A stretch of 23,731 nt of DNA. Origin: Bacteroidia bacterium (GTDB lineage Bacteria; Bacteroidota; Bacteroidia; B-17B0; Aurantibacillaceae). Positions within the stretch are counted from its first letter, which is position 1; every line of letters starts with the position of its first letter. This document shows, piece after piece, positions 1-6,974 of this stretch. Where the stretch lies: assembly GCA_014379485.1 (NCBI GenBank), contig JACMLS010000820.1, positions 1 through 23,731 on the forward strand, read 5' to 3'. The translations under genes and the position numbers were made by a program. A model generated the notes under the pieces. That model saw nothing but the letters and a program-made list of their open reading frames with translations. It did no database searches and was not told where the DNA came from.

Positions 1-58
1 AAATGAAGGCTATATTAATAAAAATTTGAAAAGAATAAATCCTTGAAGGAAAACGAAC

Positions 59-66
59 TATCTTTG
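59..66 (+). promoter_or_regulatory. Putative -7 box of the TPR gene pair
   Basis: TATCTTTG matches the Bacteroidota -7 consensus TAnnTTTG and ends 25 nt before the ATG at 92. I see no TTG at the usual 17-23 nt spacing upstream (the nearest, at 43-45, leaves 13 nt), so the -33 element is unassigned. The rest of 1-91 is A+T-rich and shows no gene. Confidence 0.45.
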
Positions 67-91
67 AATTTCACACCACTCATAAAAAAGA

Positions 92-1471
92 ATGAAAACT
101 TTCAGGCTTGTTGCGACCATAATAGCAAACGCTTGCTGTGTTTTATTTTATAAGGCCCAAACAACAAATGCAATTCCGGTAAAAAACACCGGCCCGCTCT
201 ACGCTGTTTTTGTAAAACTAGACTCGCTTAAACAAAAATTAGCAGTAGAAAAAGCAGACAGCAGCCGCGTAAACATGCTCAACCAGATGTCAAAATTCTG
301 CTGGAGAAAAGGCCTCAATGATTCTGCTTTAAGGTTTGCACAACAGGCAAAAAGTCTCGCAGAAAAAATTCACTTTGAAAAAGGCGTGGCCAACTCGTAT
401 TATAATGAAGGGCTCGCTTACCAGAATATAGGGAATTATGCAGAAGCACTCCGCTCATATTTTGCTTCCTTAAAAATCCGCGAAAGAACCACAGATTTAA
501 CCGGTGTTGCTGCATGTTACAATACCATAGGAATTATTTACTGGTACGAAAAAAATTACGAGCCCGCTTTAGAAAGCCTGGCCTTGTCGCTGAAAATAAA
601 GCAGCAGATTGGTGACCACGCAGGCATTGCAAACGTGTATAATAATATTGGAAATGTATACCACGACAAAGGAAATTACATCGAAGCCCTGGTCAATTAC
701 ATGGCTTCGCTCGAAATTAAAAAAGAAGGAAAAGATAAATTCAGCATTGCCAACTCGTACAGCAATATAGGCAGTTGTTATGCAAAGCAGATGAATGTAG
801 CTATGGCGCTCAAATACCATTTTATGGCATTTGAATTGAGGAAAGGGTTGAGCGATGCAGATGGTATTGCTGTGGCGGCAATTAATATTGGCGACATTTA
901 TGTTTACCAGAAAAAAATTGCGGAGGCAACAAAGTTTTTAAACCAGGGCCTTGAACTGGCATTGGAAACCAAAAATAAAAACACCATTCATTCTGCGTAC
1001 TCGGGCTTCCTGTCGCTTGATAGCCTTAAGAAAGATTTCAGGCAAGCTTATTTTCATTACAAATTATTTGTAGCCTATGGCGATAGTCTGGTAAATGAAG
1101 AGAACACAAAAAAATCAGTGCAACAGCAAATGCAATACGAGTTTGGCAAGAAAACAGCAGCTGACTCTATCAGAAATTCGGTTACCCGCAAATTAGAAGA
1201 AGTAAAACACCAGCACGAAATTTCGAAACAAAAAACATTTACCTACTCAGGCATTATTGGTTTTTTAATTATGATCATAGTTGCCGGAGTTTCTTTTTTG
1301 GCATTCAGAAACAAGAAAAAGGCAAACATTGAAATTCAACATCAGAAACATTTGGTGGAAGAAAAACAAAAGGAGATATTGGACAGCATTTATTATGCAA
1401 GAAGAATTCAGCGCGCCCTTATAACGAGCCAAAAATATATTGAAAGGAATCTTAATAAATTAAAAAGATGA
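92..1471 (+). CDS. TPR protein with membrane anchor and SpoIIE-type linker, no phosphatase
   Basis: A 459-residue membrane-anchored TPR protein, probably a periplasmic or surface-stress sensor or scaffold. A signal peptide or first helix lies at about 1-22. Tetratricopeptide repeats recur with a strict 40-residue period from about 98 to 310 (G-[VI]-A-N-x-Y-x-N-I-G at 98, 138, 178, 218, 258). A coiled coil (about 340-383), a transmembrane segment (about 386-405) and a second coiled coil follow. The last residues carry the D-S-I-Y-Y-A-R-R-I-Q motif (431-440), which in full-length Bacteroidota TPR-SpoIIE proteins joins the coil to the phosphatase domain; here the protein stops about 19 residues later. 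The stop codon overlaps the next gene's ATG (ATGA at 1468-1471), implying translational coupling. The architecture is clear; the ligand and partner are unknown. Confidence 0.85.
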   Translation: MKTFRLVATIIANACCVLFYKAQTTNAIPVKNTGPLYAVFVKLDSLKQKLAVEKADSSRVNMLNQMSKFCWRKGLNDSALRFAQQAKSLAEKIHFEKGVANSYYNEGLAYQNIGNYAEALRSYFASLKIRERTTDLTGVAACYNTIGIIYWYEKNYEPALESLALSLKIKQQIGDHAGIANVYNNIGNVYHDKGNYIEALVNYMASLEIKKEGKDKFSIANSYSNIGSCYAKQMNVAMALKYHFMAFELRKGLSDADGIAVAAINIGDIYVYQKKIAEATKFLNQGLELALETKNKNTIHSAYSGFLSLDSLKKDFRQAYFHYKLFVAYGDSLVNEENTKKSVQQQMQYEFGKKTAADSIRNSVTRKLEEVKHQHEISKQKTFTYSGIIGFLIMIIVAGVSFLAFRNKKKANIEIQHQKHLVEEKQKEILDSIYYARRIQRALITSQKYIERNLNKLKR

Positions 1472-2835
1472 GAAAAAGTTTCCTGTTCATATTACTTTTT
1501 TTGTTTTGCAGTAGTTTAAGTTCGCAGAAGGAAAACACCGGCAACCCAAAAATTGATTCGCTTTTAAACCTGCTGAGAGCTGACAAGCCGGGCAAGAGCA
1601 AGGTTGATCTCCTTGTAAAAACCTGTACCGAATTTATTATAGCAGGCTATTATGAAAAAGCGCTGCACTACGGAAAAGAGGCAATGAACCTGGCCGGTGA
1701 ACTTAATTATAAAAAAGGGCTCGCAGACGCTTATGATGATATTGGTATTGCGTATGATTATAAAGGTGATTACAACAAAGCCTCAGAATTTTATTTCAAA
1801 GCGCTTGGGGTGCGCGAAGAAAGCGGTATAAAAGAAGGCCTTGCAGGTTCATACACCAACATTGGAAACACATATTATAGCAAAAGGAACTATGCGGAGG
1901 CGCTGGAATTTCATTTTAAGGCGCTTAAAATTCATGAAGCAACAGCAGATAAAAGCGGCATGTCAGGCGCTTTTACCAATATAGGAAATGTTTATTTCAG
2001 CAAAAACGACCATGACAAATCATTGGAATTTTATCTGAAATCGCTTAAAATAGATACGGAGACCGGAGACCAGTTTGGAATGTCTGTTTCCTACAACAAC
2101 AGCGCGGGCATCTATTTTTTAAAGGGCAGGTACAATGAGGCACTGCAGTTTTATTCGGAAGCGCTTAAAATTCGCGAAGAGATGGGAGATAGAAACGGAG
2201 TGGCAGCTTCACATATAAATATTGGCTCAGTATATTTCAGGCAGAAGAAGTTTTCTGAAGCGAGGACTTATTTAAACAAAGGGTTTGAATTTTCAAGGAG
2301 TATTGGAGCAAAAGAGTGGGTTCAGAATGCCTGCCAGGTTTTAGCCTCGCTCGATTCTGCAACAGGTAATTTGAGTGGCGCGTACGAATACCACAAGTTA
2401 TATTCTTTATATAAAGACAGCCTTTATAACGAAGAAAGCCACAGGCAAATTACAGAAATGCAAACGCGTTACGATTCTGAAAAAAAAGAACAACAGATTG
2501 AACTTTTAGGAAAAGAGAAAGAAAAAGACCGGGTTGTTGCCGAAGAAAAAAACCGCAGACAGCAAATTATTATCTGGTCGGTTGCCGGCGGGCTGATTTT
2601 AGTTTTGGTATTTGCCGGGTTTGTTGTTTTTTCTCTGAGAAAAACACGCAAGCAAAAAAAACTGATTGAAAAGCAAAAACAAATAGTAGAGAAACAAAAA
2701 CACTTTGTTGAGGAAAAACAAAAAGAAATTTTAGATAGCATTTATTACGCGAGAAGAATTCAGAGGGCTTTGATCACCAATGAAAAATATATTGAAAAGA
2801 ATTTATTCAGATTAAAAAAACACACACAACCATAA
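1468..2835 (+). CDS. TPR protein with membrane anchor and SpoIIE-type linker, paralogue of the preceding gene
   Basis: A 455-residue paralogue of the upstream gene with the same order: signal peptide (about 1-19), 40-residue-period TPRs (about 84-300), coiled coil (320-365), transmembrane helix (about 368-390), a K/Q-rich coiled coil (391-418) and the terminal D-S-I-Y-Y-A-R-R-I-Q helix (423-432). It ends about 20 residues later without a phosphatase domain. The C-terminal 37 residues are almost the same as in the first gene although many codons differ synonymously, which suggests selection on the protein rather than recent gene conversion. The 4-bp overlap with the preceding gene indicates one operon and probably one complex. 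It converges on the gene ending at 2858; no strong terminator is visible in the 22-bp gap. Confidence 0.85.
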   Translation: MRKSFLFILLFLFCSSLSSQKENTGNPKIDSLLNLLRADKPGKSKVDLLVKTCTEFIIAGYYEKALHYGKEAMNLAGELNYKKGLADAYDDIGIAYDYKGDYNKASEFYFKALGVREESGIKEGLAGSYTNIGNTYYSKRNYAEALEFHFKALKIHEATADKSGMSGAFTNIGNVYFSKNDHDKSLEFYLKSLKIDTETGDQFGMSVSYNNSAGIYFLKGRYNEALQFYSEALKIREEMGDRNGVAASHINIGSVYFRQKKFSEARTYLNKGFEFSRSIGAKEWVQNACQVLASLDSATGNLSGAYEYHKLYSLYKDSLYNEESHRQITEMQTRYDSEKKEQQIELLGKEKEKDRVVAEEKNRRQQIIIWSVAGGLILVLVFAGFVVFSLRKTRKQKKLIEKQKQIVEKQKHFVEEKQKEILDSIYYARRIQRALITNEKYIEKNLFRLKKHTQP

Positions 2836-2857
2836 GGCAAACAGCAACAGCATTTTT

Positions 2858-3823
2858 TCAAATATCATCTTTCCTTGAAAAATTCGTATAAGTTTTCACC
2901 ATCCTGAAACCCGTATAGCAATTCCGTTCGCTTTTGTCGTACAATTTTCTTTCTTCCACACTTTTTTTTGTTTTCCATGAACCACCTTTCACCACTTTTT
3001 TAGGCGGAGCTTCATCTCCGTCCCTGTAATCTGTATAATAGCTATAATCGCTCCAGGAAACCGTCCATTCCGAAACATTGCCGTCTAAATTCTTCAGTTT
3101 AAAATTATTTTTTTCACCCTCTTTAGCGGAATGAATGCTGTTGCTTTTTGTTGAGTCCGCTTTGGTTTGAGAAGCGGCATAGGCCCATTCTGCTTCTGTG
3201 GGCAGGCGATAATCATTTTCAATCATTTCCCCTTTTTTTATCCGTTCATCGTTTTCCATTTTCGATTTCCAAATGCAATACCAATATGCATTTTCATATG
3301 AAACGCCAACCACAGGATAATTGTCAAAGACCTTATCACTAAAATAGCGGTTGTATTTTTCCTGCATTTTTTTATTATCAGCAAAAAGACCTTCCCATAC
3401 ATTTGTGTCAATTATATCTTTCAACAGGTCGGCATTTATTTTAAAGATTTTATATTGGTTTATTTCAGTCCTTCTGTTTTTAACCAATGAATCTCTTTTT
3501 ACGGAATCTATTGACTTTAGGAGGGGCTTAAAGCGGTGCTTCGCTAATTTCCGCAGGTCAAAATAATAAAGGCTATCAGCCGGATGTGTTTTAAGATAGT
3601 TCACAAATACGCGGTACTCTTTATTACTTACTTCAGCAGTCATAAAAAATGATTGTACTGAAACAGTTTTTTGAGAAGTGTCTTTTCCATCAATTACCTT
3701 CATTTTAAACGAACCCATTGGTAAGTAAGCGCAATTTTTTGGAGCTTTTGGGGAACCTTGTGCTGGCAGAAAACCTTTTGCGAATAGTAGAAAAATGATA
3801 ATTGAGAAAAGTAGTTTTTTCAT
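2858..3823 (-). CDS. Exported protein with non-catalytic FGE/SUMF1-like fold
   Basis: A 321-residue exported protein (signal peptide about 1-22) of the formylglycine-generating-enzyme/SUMF1 family. Family landmarks are an N-terminal L-P-M-G-S-F strand (34-39), Y-P-V-V-G-V-S-Y-E-N-A (169-179), R-L-P-T-E-A-E-W (206-213), G-N-V-S-E-W (248-253), K-G-G-S-W-K (279-284) and T-G-F-R (304-307). Active FGEs have a cysteine pair just after the G-G-S-W strand (W-x-C-x4-C); here that stretch is K-T-K-K-S-V and has no cysteine, so oxidation of sulfatases is not expected. Such folds are used structurally in Bacteroidota, for example in GldJ and GldK of gliding motility and type IX secretion, but no gld/por genes are nearby and I do not assign that role. 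It lies 67 bp downstream of a paralogue in the same direction, so the pair is probably co-transcribed. Confidence 0.8.
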   Translation of the reverse strand: MKKLLFSIIIFLLFAKGFLPAQGSPKAPKNCAYLPMGSFKMKVIDGKDTSQKTVSVQSFFMTAEVSNKEYRVFVNYLKTHPADSLYYFDLRKLAKHRFKPLLKSIDSVKRDSLVKNRRTEINQYKIFKINADLLKDIIDTNVWEGLFADNKKMQEKYNRYFSDKVFDNYPVVGVSYENAYWYCIWKSKMENDERIKKGEMIENDYRLPTEAEWAYAASQTKADSTKSNSIHSAKEGEKNNFKLKNLDGNVSEWTVSWSDYSYYTDYRDGDEAPPKKVVKGGSWKTKKSVEERKLYDKSERNCYTGFRMVKTYTNFSRKDDI

Positions 3824-3890
3824 AGCGATTGGCTGTAATTTATAATACAGCGAATTGAAAAAGTCACAAAAAAAGTAAGGAATACTGCTC

Positions 3891-4868
3891 TCAGACTTTT
3901 TTAGCAGGGTACACGGTTAAGGTTTTCACCATTCTGAATCCTGTGTAACAGTTTCTCGCGTTTTTATCGCACAACTTTCTTTCACCTATACCTTGCCCCG
4001 TTTTCCAGGAGCCGCCTTTTACAATTTTGTTGGGCGAGTTATTGCTTTCCGTGTCTGGATTTAAGTCGTGAGAGAATTGATACTCTCCGTTTGATGTTGT
4101 CCATTCGCAAACATTATCGCTGAGGTTTTTTATTTTGAGCGCATTTTTTTCTCCTTCTTTTGCAGAATGAATGGTGTTGTTTTCTGCAGATTTGGTTTTT
4201 CCCTGTGAAGCAGCGTACATCCATTCCACTTCTGAAGGTAAGCGGAAATCATTCTCTATTGGTTTTCCCTGGCTGATGCGTTGTTCGTAGTCTGTTTTTG
4301 ATTTCCAGACGCAAAACCATCGTGCATTCTCATAATTAACGCCAACAACAGGGTAATCATTAAATTCCTTGTCGCTAAAATAGTGATCATATTTCTGCTG
4401 CAACTTTTTATCATTTGCAAAAACTCCCTGCCATACATTCGTATCAATAATGTCTTTCAGCAATTCCGTATTCGTTTTAAAAAGCACAAAAGGTTTTGCG
4501 GCTTCCATCCATTTATCAGAAACAGTTCTTTTAAAGGTCGAGTCCTTTGATTTTTTGTCTCTCCAGTAGCGACTGGCCTCTTTAAGCCTGCTTAGATCAA
4601 AACAAAACAATGTATCGGCCGGGTTCGCTTTCAGGTAAGTAATAAACTCCCGGTACTCTTTATTGTTTACTTCATTTGTCAGGTAAAAGGAATTGACAGA
4701 GACCTGTTTGCGAACAGTGTCTTGCCCGTTTATGTAGTCCATATAGAAAGTACCCATTGGTACAAGACGTGAGTCTTTGGGCGCCTTGGCAATGGTCTGC
4801 GCAACCAAAAAACTACAGCCCAAAATAAGTGCTGTTAAGACTGAGAAAAGTTTCTGTTTCATTGACAT
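3891..4868 (-). CDS. Exported protein with non-catalytic FGE/SUMF1-like fold, paralogue
   Basis: A 325-residue tandem paralogue of the downstream gene. It has a signal peptide (about 1-24), L-V-P-M-G-T-F (35-41), Y-P-V-V-G-V-N-Y-E-N-A (172-182), R-L-P-S-E-V-E-W (209-216), N-V-C-E-W (252-256), K-G-G-S-W-K (284-289) and N-C-Y-T-G-F-R (306-312). Like its neighbour it lacks cysteines in the position of the FGE active site. The two proteins share a central block (about 134-175 here, L-L-K-D-I-I-D-T-N-V-W then K-Y-D-x-Y-F-S-D-K) that I do not recognise as part of the common FGE core. The start at 4868 (Met-Ser-Met) and the Met two codons later are both plausible. It is the first gene of the minus-strand pair and is divergent from the DUF5777 gene. 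Confidence 0.8.
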   Translation of the reverse strand: MSMKQKLFSVLTALILGCSFLVAQTIAKAPKDSRLVPMGTFYMDYINGQDTVRKQVSVNSFYLTNEVNNKEYREFITYLKANPADTLFCFDLSRLKEASRYWRDKKSKDSTFKRTVSDKWMEAAKPFVLFKTNTELLKDIIDTNVWQGVFANDKKLQQKYDHYFSDKEFNDYPVVGVNYENARWFCVWKSKTDYEQRISQGKPIENDFRLPSEVEWMYAASQGKTKSAENNTIHSAKEGEKNALKIKNLSDNVCEWTTSNGEYQFSHDLNPDTESNNSPNKIVKGGSWKTGQGIGERKLCDKNARNCYTGFRMVKTLTVYPAKKV

Positions 4869-4961
4869 AGTTGTAAAAGGATAATGCGGCGTCTTAAAAA
4901 AGATACTATGAAGATATGTTTTTCATGGATAATCAGAGTAAAATATAATGCGATATTAAAA

Positions 4962-4996
4962 AAAGACACATTAAAAACAGTTTTTGCTTTTGTCTT
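4962..4996. repeat. Imperfect hairpin in divergent intergenic region
   Basis: Outer arms AAGACA (4963-4968) and TGTCTT (4991-4996) enclose AAAAAC-A-GTTTTT (4973-4985). A/T-rich and weak. It could be fortuitous, and it lies upstream of both flanking genes rather than at a gene end. Confidence 0.25.
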
Positions 4997-5021
4997 ATTC
5001 ACCAAAAAAACTAATGCCCGA

Positions 5022-5064
5022 AAGGTTGGAAGAATGCGAAGGAGCCCCCTATTCTTCCAACCTT
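5022..5064. repeat. 14-bp perfect inverted repeat (hairpin) in divergent promoter region
   Basis: Left arm AAGGTTGGAAGAAT (5022-5035) and right arm ATTCTTCCAACCTT (5051-5064) are exact reverse complements separated by 15 nt rich in G and C. The hairpin sits between two genes transcribed away from each other, so a role as terminator of either neighbour is unlikely. No T-run follows either arm. It is immediately followed by the palindrome at 5067-5084; the two may form one compound repeat element. Confidence 0.75.
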
Positions 5065-5066
5065 CC

Positions 5067-5084
5067 TCCCGATAGCTATCGGGA
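5067..5084. repeat. 18-bp perfect palindrome TCCCGATAGCTATCGGGA
   Basis: A gapless perfect palindrome two bases after the right arm of the preceding inverted repeat. From memory, this CCCGATAGCTATCGGG word recurs between genes in other Bacteroidota genomes, which would make it a REP-like element; I cannot verify this here. A related stem (TCCCGATT/AATCGGGA) occurs at 14490-14509 in the other divergent region of this window. Confidence 0.7.
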
Positions 5085-5122
5085 TTCCACCCATCTGTAC
5101 ATTATCTTTTACAAAAATTTAC

Positions 5123-5130
5123 TAATTTAG
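5123..5130 (+). promoter_or_regulatory. Putative -7 box (one mismatch) of DUF5777 gene
   Basis: TAATTTAG differs from TAnnTTTG at one base and ends exactly 4 nt before the ATG at 5135, the same spacing as three better -7 boxes in this window. No convincing TTG -33 element is visible. Confidence 0.35.
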
Positions 5131-5134
5131 CCTC

Positions 5135-6085
5135 ATGGTAAAAAAATTACTACTTCCGGCCGCTTTTATTTTTGCAGGCGCAGTTTCTTCGCTTACGGCG
5201 CAAGACGATCTTTTGGCTTTGGTACAAGACAGCACTATGCCAGATCCCGGTAAATCTCCGGTTTACGCAACGTTTAAAACCACCAAAATAATCAATGCCC
5301 AAAGCATTGAAACGGTTAAAAAAAGAACCATGGATTTCAGGATCACTCACCGCTTTGGCAACATTGGCGGCGAGTCTGGCGGTGGTGCACATACCATGTG
5401 GGGTTTTGATAACTCAGACGATATTCGTTATTCGTTTGATTTTGGACTTACCAATAAACTGCAGGTAGGCTGGGGCAGAAGCAAACAAAACGAACTTTTA
5501 GATGCCCATGTTAAATGGAGATTTTTAGAGCAAACCGTTAATAATAAAATTCCGGTTTCTATTTGTGTGTATGGCGATATTGGTTTTACCCCGCAAAAAG
5601 AAAGTAATATTTATCCATCAGGCGTTATTATTCCCAACAAGGGAGATATTTCTCACCGCATTACTTATTTTTCTCAGGTAATTATTGCACGTAAGTTCAA
5701 CGATTGGATCTCTATACAATTAATGCCGGCGTATCACCACCGTAATTTTATTGTAGAAGCAACCAACAGCAACAACGGAGCAAAAGAAACAAACGACCTG
5801 CTTGTGCTGGGCATTGGCGGAAGAATAAAAATTACAAAACGTATGGCCATTATTTTTGATTATTATTATATAAACAGCAAATTCCGCCAAAACAACACTA
5901 CCAATCCCTACGAAAATCCATTGGGTTTGGGTCTTGAAATTGAAACCGGAGGACACGTTTTTCATTTAACCTTTACCAACGCAGCCGGCATCCTTGAGAA
6001 CAATTTTATTCCGAACACAAGAGACCGTTGGGCAAAAGGCGGAATAAAATTCGGCTTTAATATTTCGAGGGTGTTTAATTTGTAA
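5135..6085 (+). CDS. DUF5777-family outer-membrane beta-barrel protein
   Basis: A 316-residue protein with a clear signal peptide (about 1-22, ending L-T-A-Q) and a mature region of alternating hydrophobic strands typical of an outer-membrane beta-barrel. The N-terminal mature segment (F-K-T-T-K-I-I-N-A-Q-S-I-E, then M-D-F-R-I-T-H-R-F-G near 66-75) and the following glycine-rich strand match my recollection of the DUF5777 family. The protein ends N-I-S-R-V-F-N-L. The substrate is unknown; relatives often sit near redox or cytochrome genes, but there are none here. A probable -7 box lies 4 nt before the start. The DUF4271 gene follows after 39 bp in the same direction. Confidence 0.75.
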   Translation: MVKKLLLPAAFIFAGAVSSLTAQDDLLALVQDSTMPDPGKSPVYATFKTTKIINAQSIETVKKRTMDFRITHRFGNIGGESGGGAHTMWGFDNSDDIRYSFDFGLTNKLQVGWGRSKQNELLDAHVKWRFLEQTVNNKIPVSICVYGDIGFTPQKESNIYPSGVIIPNKGDISHRITYFSQVIIARKFNDWISIQLMPAYHHRNFIVEATNSNNGAKETNDLLVLGIGGRIKITKRMAIIFDYYYINSKFRQNNTTNPYENPLGLGLEIETGGHVFHLTFTNAAGILENNFIPNTRDRWAKGGIKFGFNISRVFNL

Positions 6086-6090
6086 TTTTG
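6083..6090 (+). promoter_or_regulatory. Putative -7 box upstream of the DUF4271-hemD-rnpA cluster
   Basis: TAATTTTG matches TAnnTTTG perfectly and overlaps the stop codon of the DUF5777 gene (TAA at 6083-6085). It ends 34 nt before the ATG at 6125, so the core cluster may have its own internal promoter. No clear TTG is seen at the expected distance. Confidence 0.35.
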
Positions 6091-6124
6091 TTTCCCGGTT
6101 CACGTTTGTGAGAAAAAACAATTA

Positions 6125-6928
6125 ATGCCTCCGGGAATAACTCCAATTAAAAAAGACAGTTTAGAAAAAGCCGCTAAAGATTCGGCCGCACTTGCTGTTG
6201 CTTCACAAAAAAAATACGAACATATTTTTACGGGTCATTTACTCAGGCCTAAAAATTCTGAAGCCATTCCTTATCAGGACCCTACGCCTGTGTGGCCCGC
6301 CTTTGTTTTTTTGTTACCGGTAGCCCTGCTCGTTTATTTAAGAGTTAAGTATTACAAAAAGATCCTTCCGGTTTTCAGGTCGTTTTTTACATTACAGGCG
6401 GCAAGGCAGCTTGAACGTGAGGATTACCGGCTTACGCGGGGCTTAAGTGTTATTCTGAGTTTTGTTTTTTTAGTGAGTTTTTCTTTCTTTTTATTTCAAT
6501 ACAACAACCACTTTCCGGTTGTAAAAATGAAATGGGAACCCATTATTCAGTTCCACATTATTTTTGCAGGGCTCCTGCTCATGTATCTCGTAAAATTTAC
6601 CGCTAACCGTGTTTTTGGGTTTATTATGGATGCTCCCAACGAAGTGTATGAATACAACTTTAATGTTTTTTTATGCAACCAGGGCATTGGCTTTTTTCTT
6701 TTACCTATTGCTATTTGCCTGCAGTACCTAAGGTTTAATGTTGTGCCAATGCTTATAGCCGGTTTTGTAATTGTTTTGGGCTTTTACCTTATAAGGCTTG
6801 GCAAAGGAATTGTAATTGGCCTTGGGAGCCGTACCCTTTCTGCATTTCATTTATTTTTATATCTTTGCGCCTTAGAAATTTTGCCATTAATCGTGCTCTT
6901 TACCTTTTTAGTAAGGTTGAATAAGTAG
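6125..6928 (+). CDS. DUF4271 integral membrane protein
   Basis: A 267-residue polytopic membrane protein of the DUF4271 family. A soluble N-terminal stretch of about 57 residues includes a short motif before the membrane (H-L-L-R-P-K, about 38-43). About six hydrophobic helices follow, the first at about 59-73 and the last near 243-262. In Bacteroidota, DUF4271 genes commonly sit directly upstream of hemD, as here (46-bp gap), but I know of no established biochemical function. There is no signal peptide, which fits insertion into the inner membrane. Confidence 0.8.
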   Translation: MPPGITPIKKDSLEKAAKDSAALAVASQKKYEHIFTGHLLRPKNSEAIPYQDPTPVWPAFVFLLPVALLVYLRVKYYKKILPVFRSFFTLQAARQLEREDYRLTRGLSVILSFVFLVSFSFFLFQYNNHFPVVKMKWEPIIQFHIIFAGLLLMYLVKFTANRVFGFIMDAPNEVYEYNFNVFLCNQGIGFFLLPIAICLQYLRFNVVPMLIAGFVIVLGFYLIRLGKGIVIGLGSRTLSAFHLFLYLCALEILPLIVLFTFLVRLNK

Positions 6929-6974
6929 TTTAACGGAAGAGGCAAAAAAAATTAACGGGAAATCTGAACAAAGG

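Noticed and set aside
3833..3850. CTGTA...TACAG partial palindrome upstream of the gene ending at 2858
   Set aside because: Only 5-bp arms with mismatches in an A/T-rich centre; easily due to chance, and not repeated elsewhere in the window.
2858..4868. Active formylglycine-generating enzymes
   Set aside because: The catalytic W-x-C-x4-C cysteines are missing in both proteins and no sulfatase gene is in the window.
4884..5075. Possible 63-residue plus-strand gene in the divergent intergenic region
   Set aside because: Composition is not protein-like, it runs through the inverted repeat at 5022-5064, and it has no recognisable domain or promoter.
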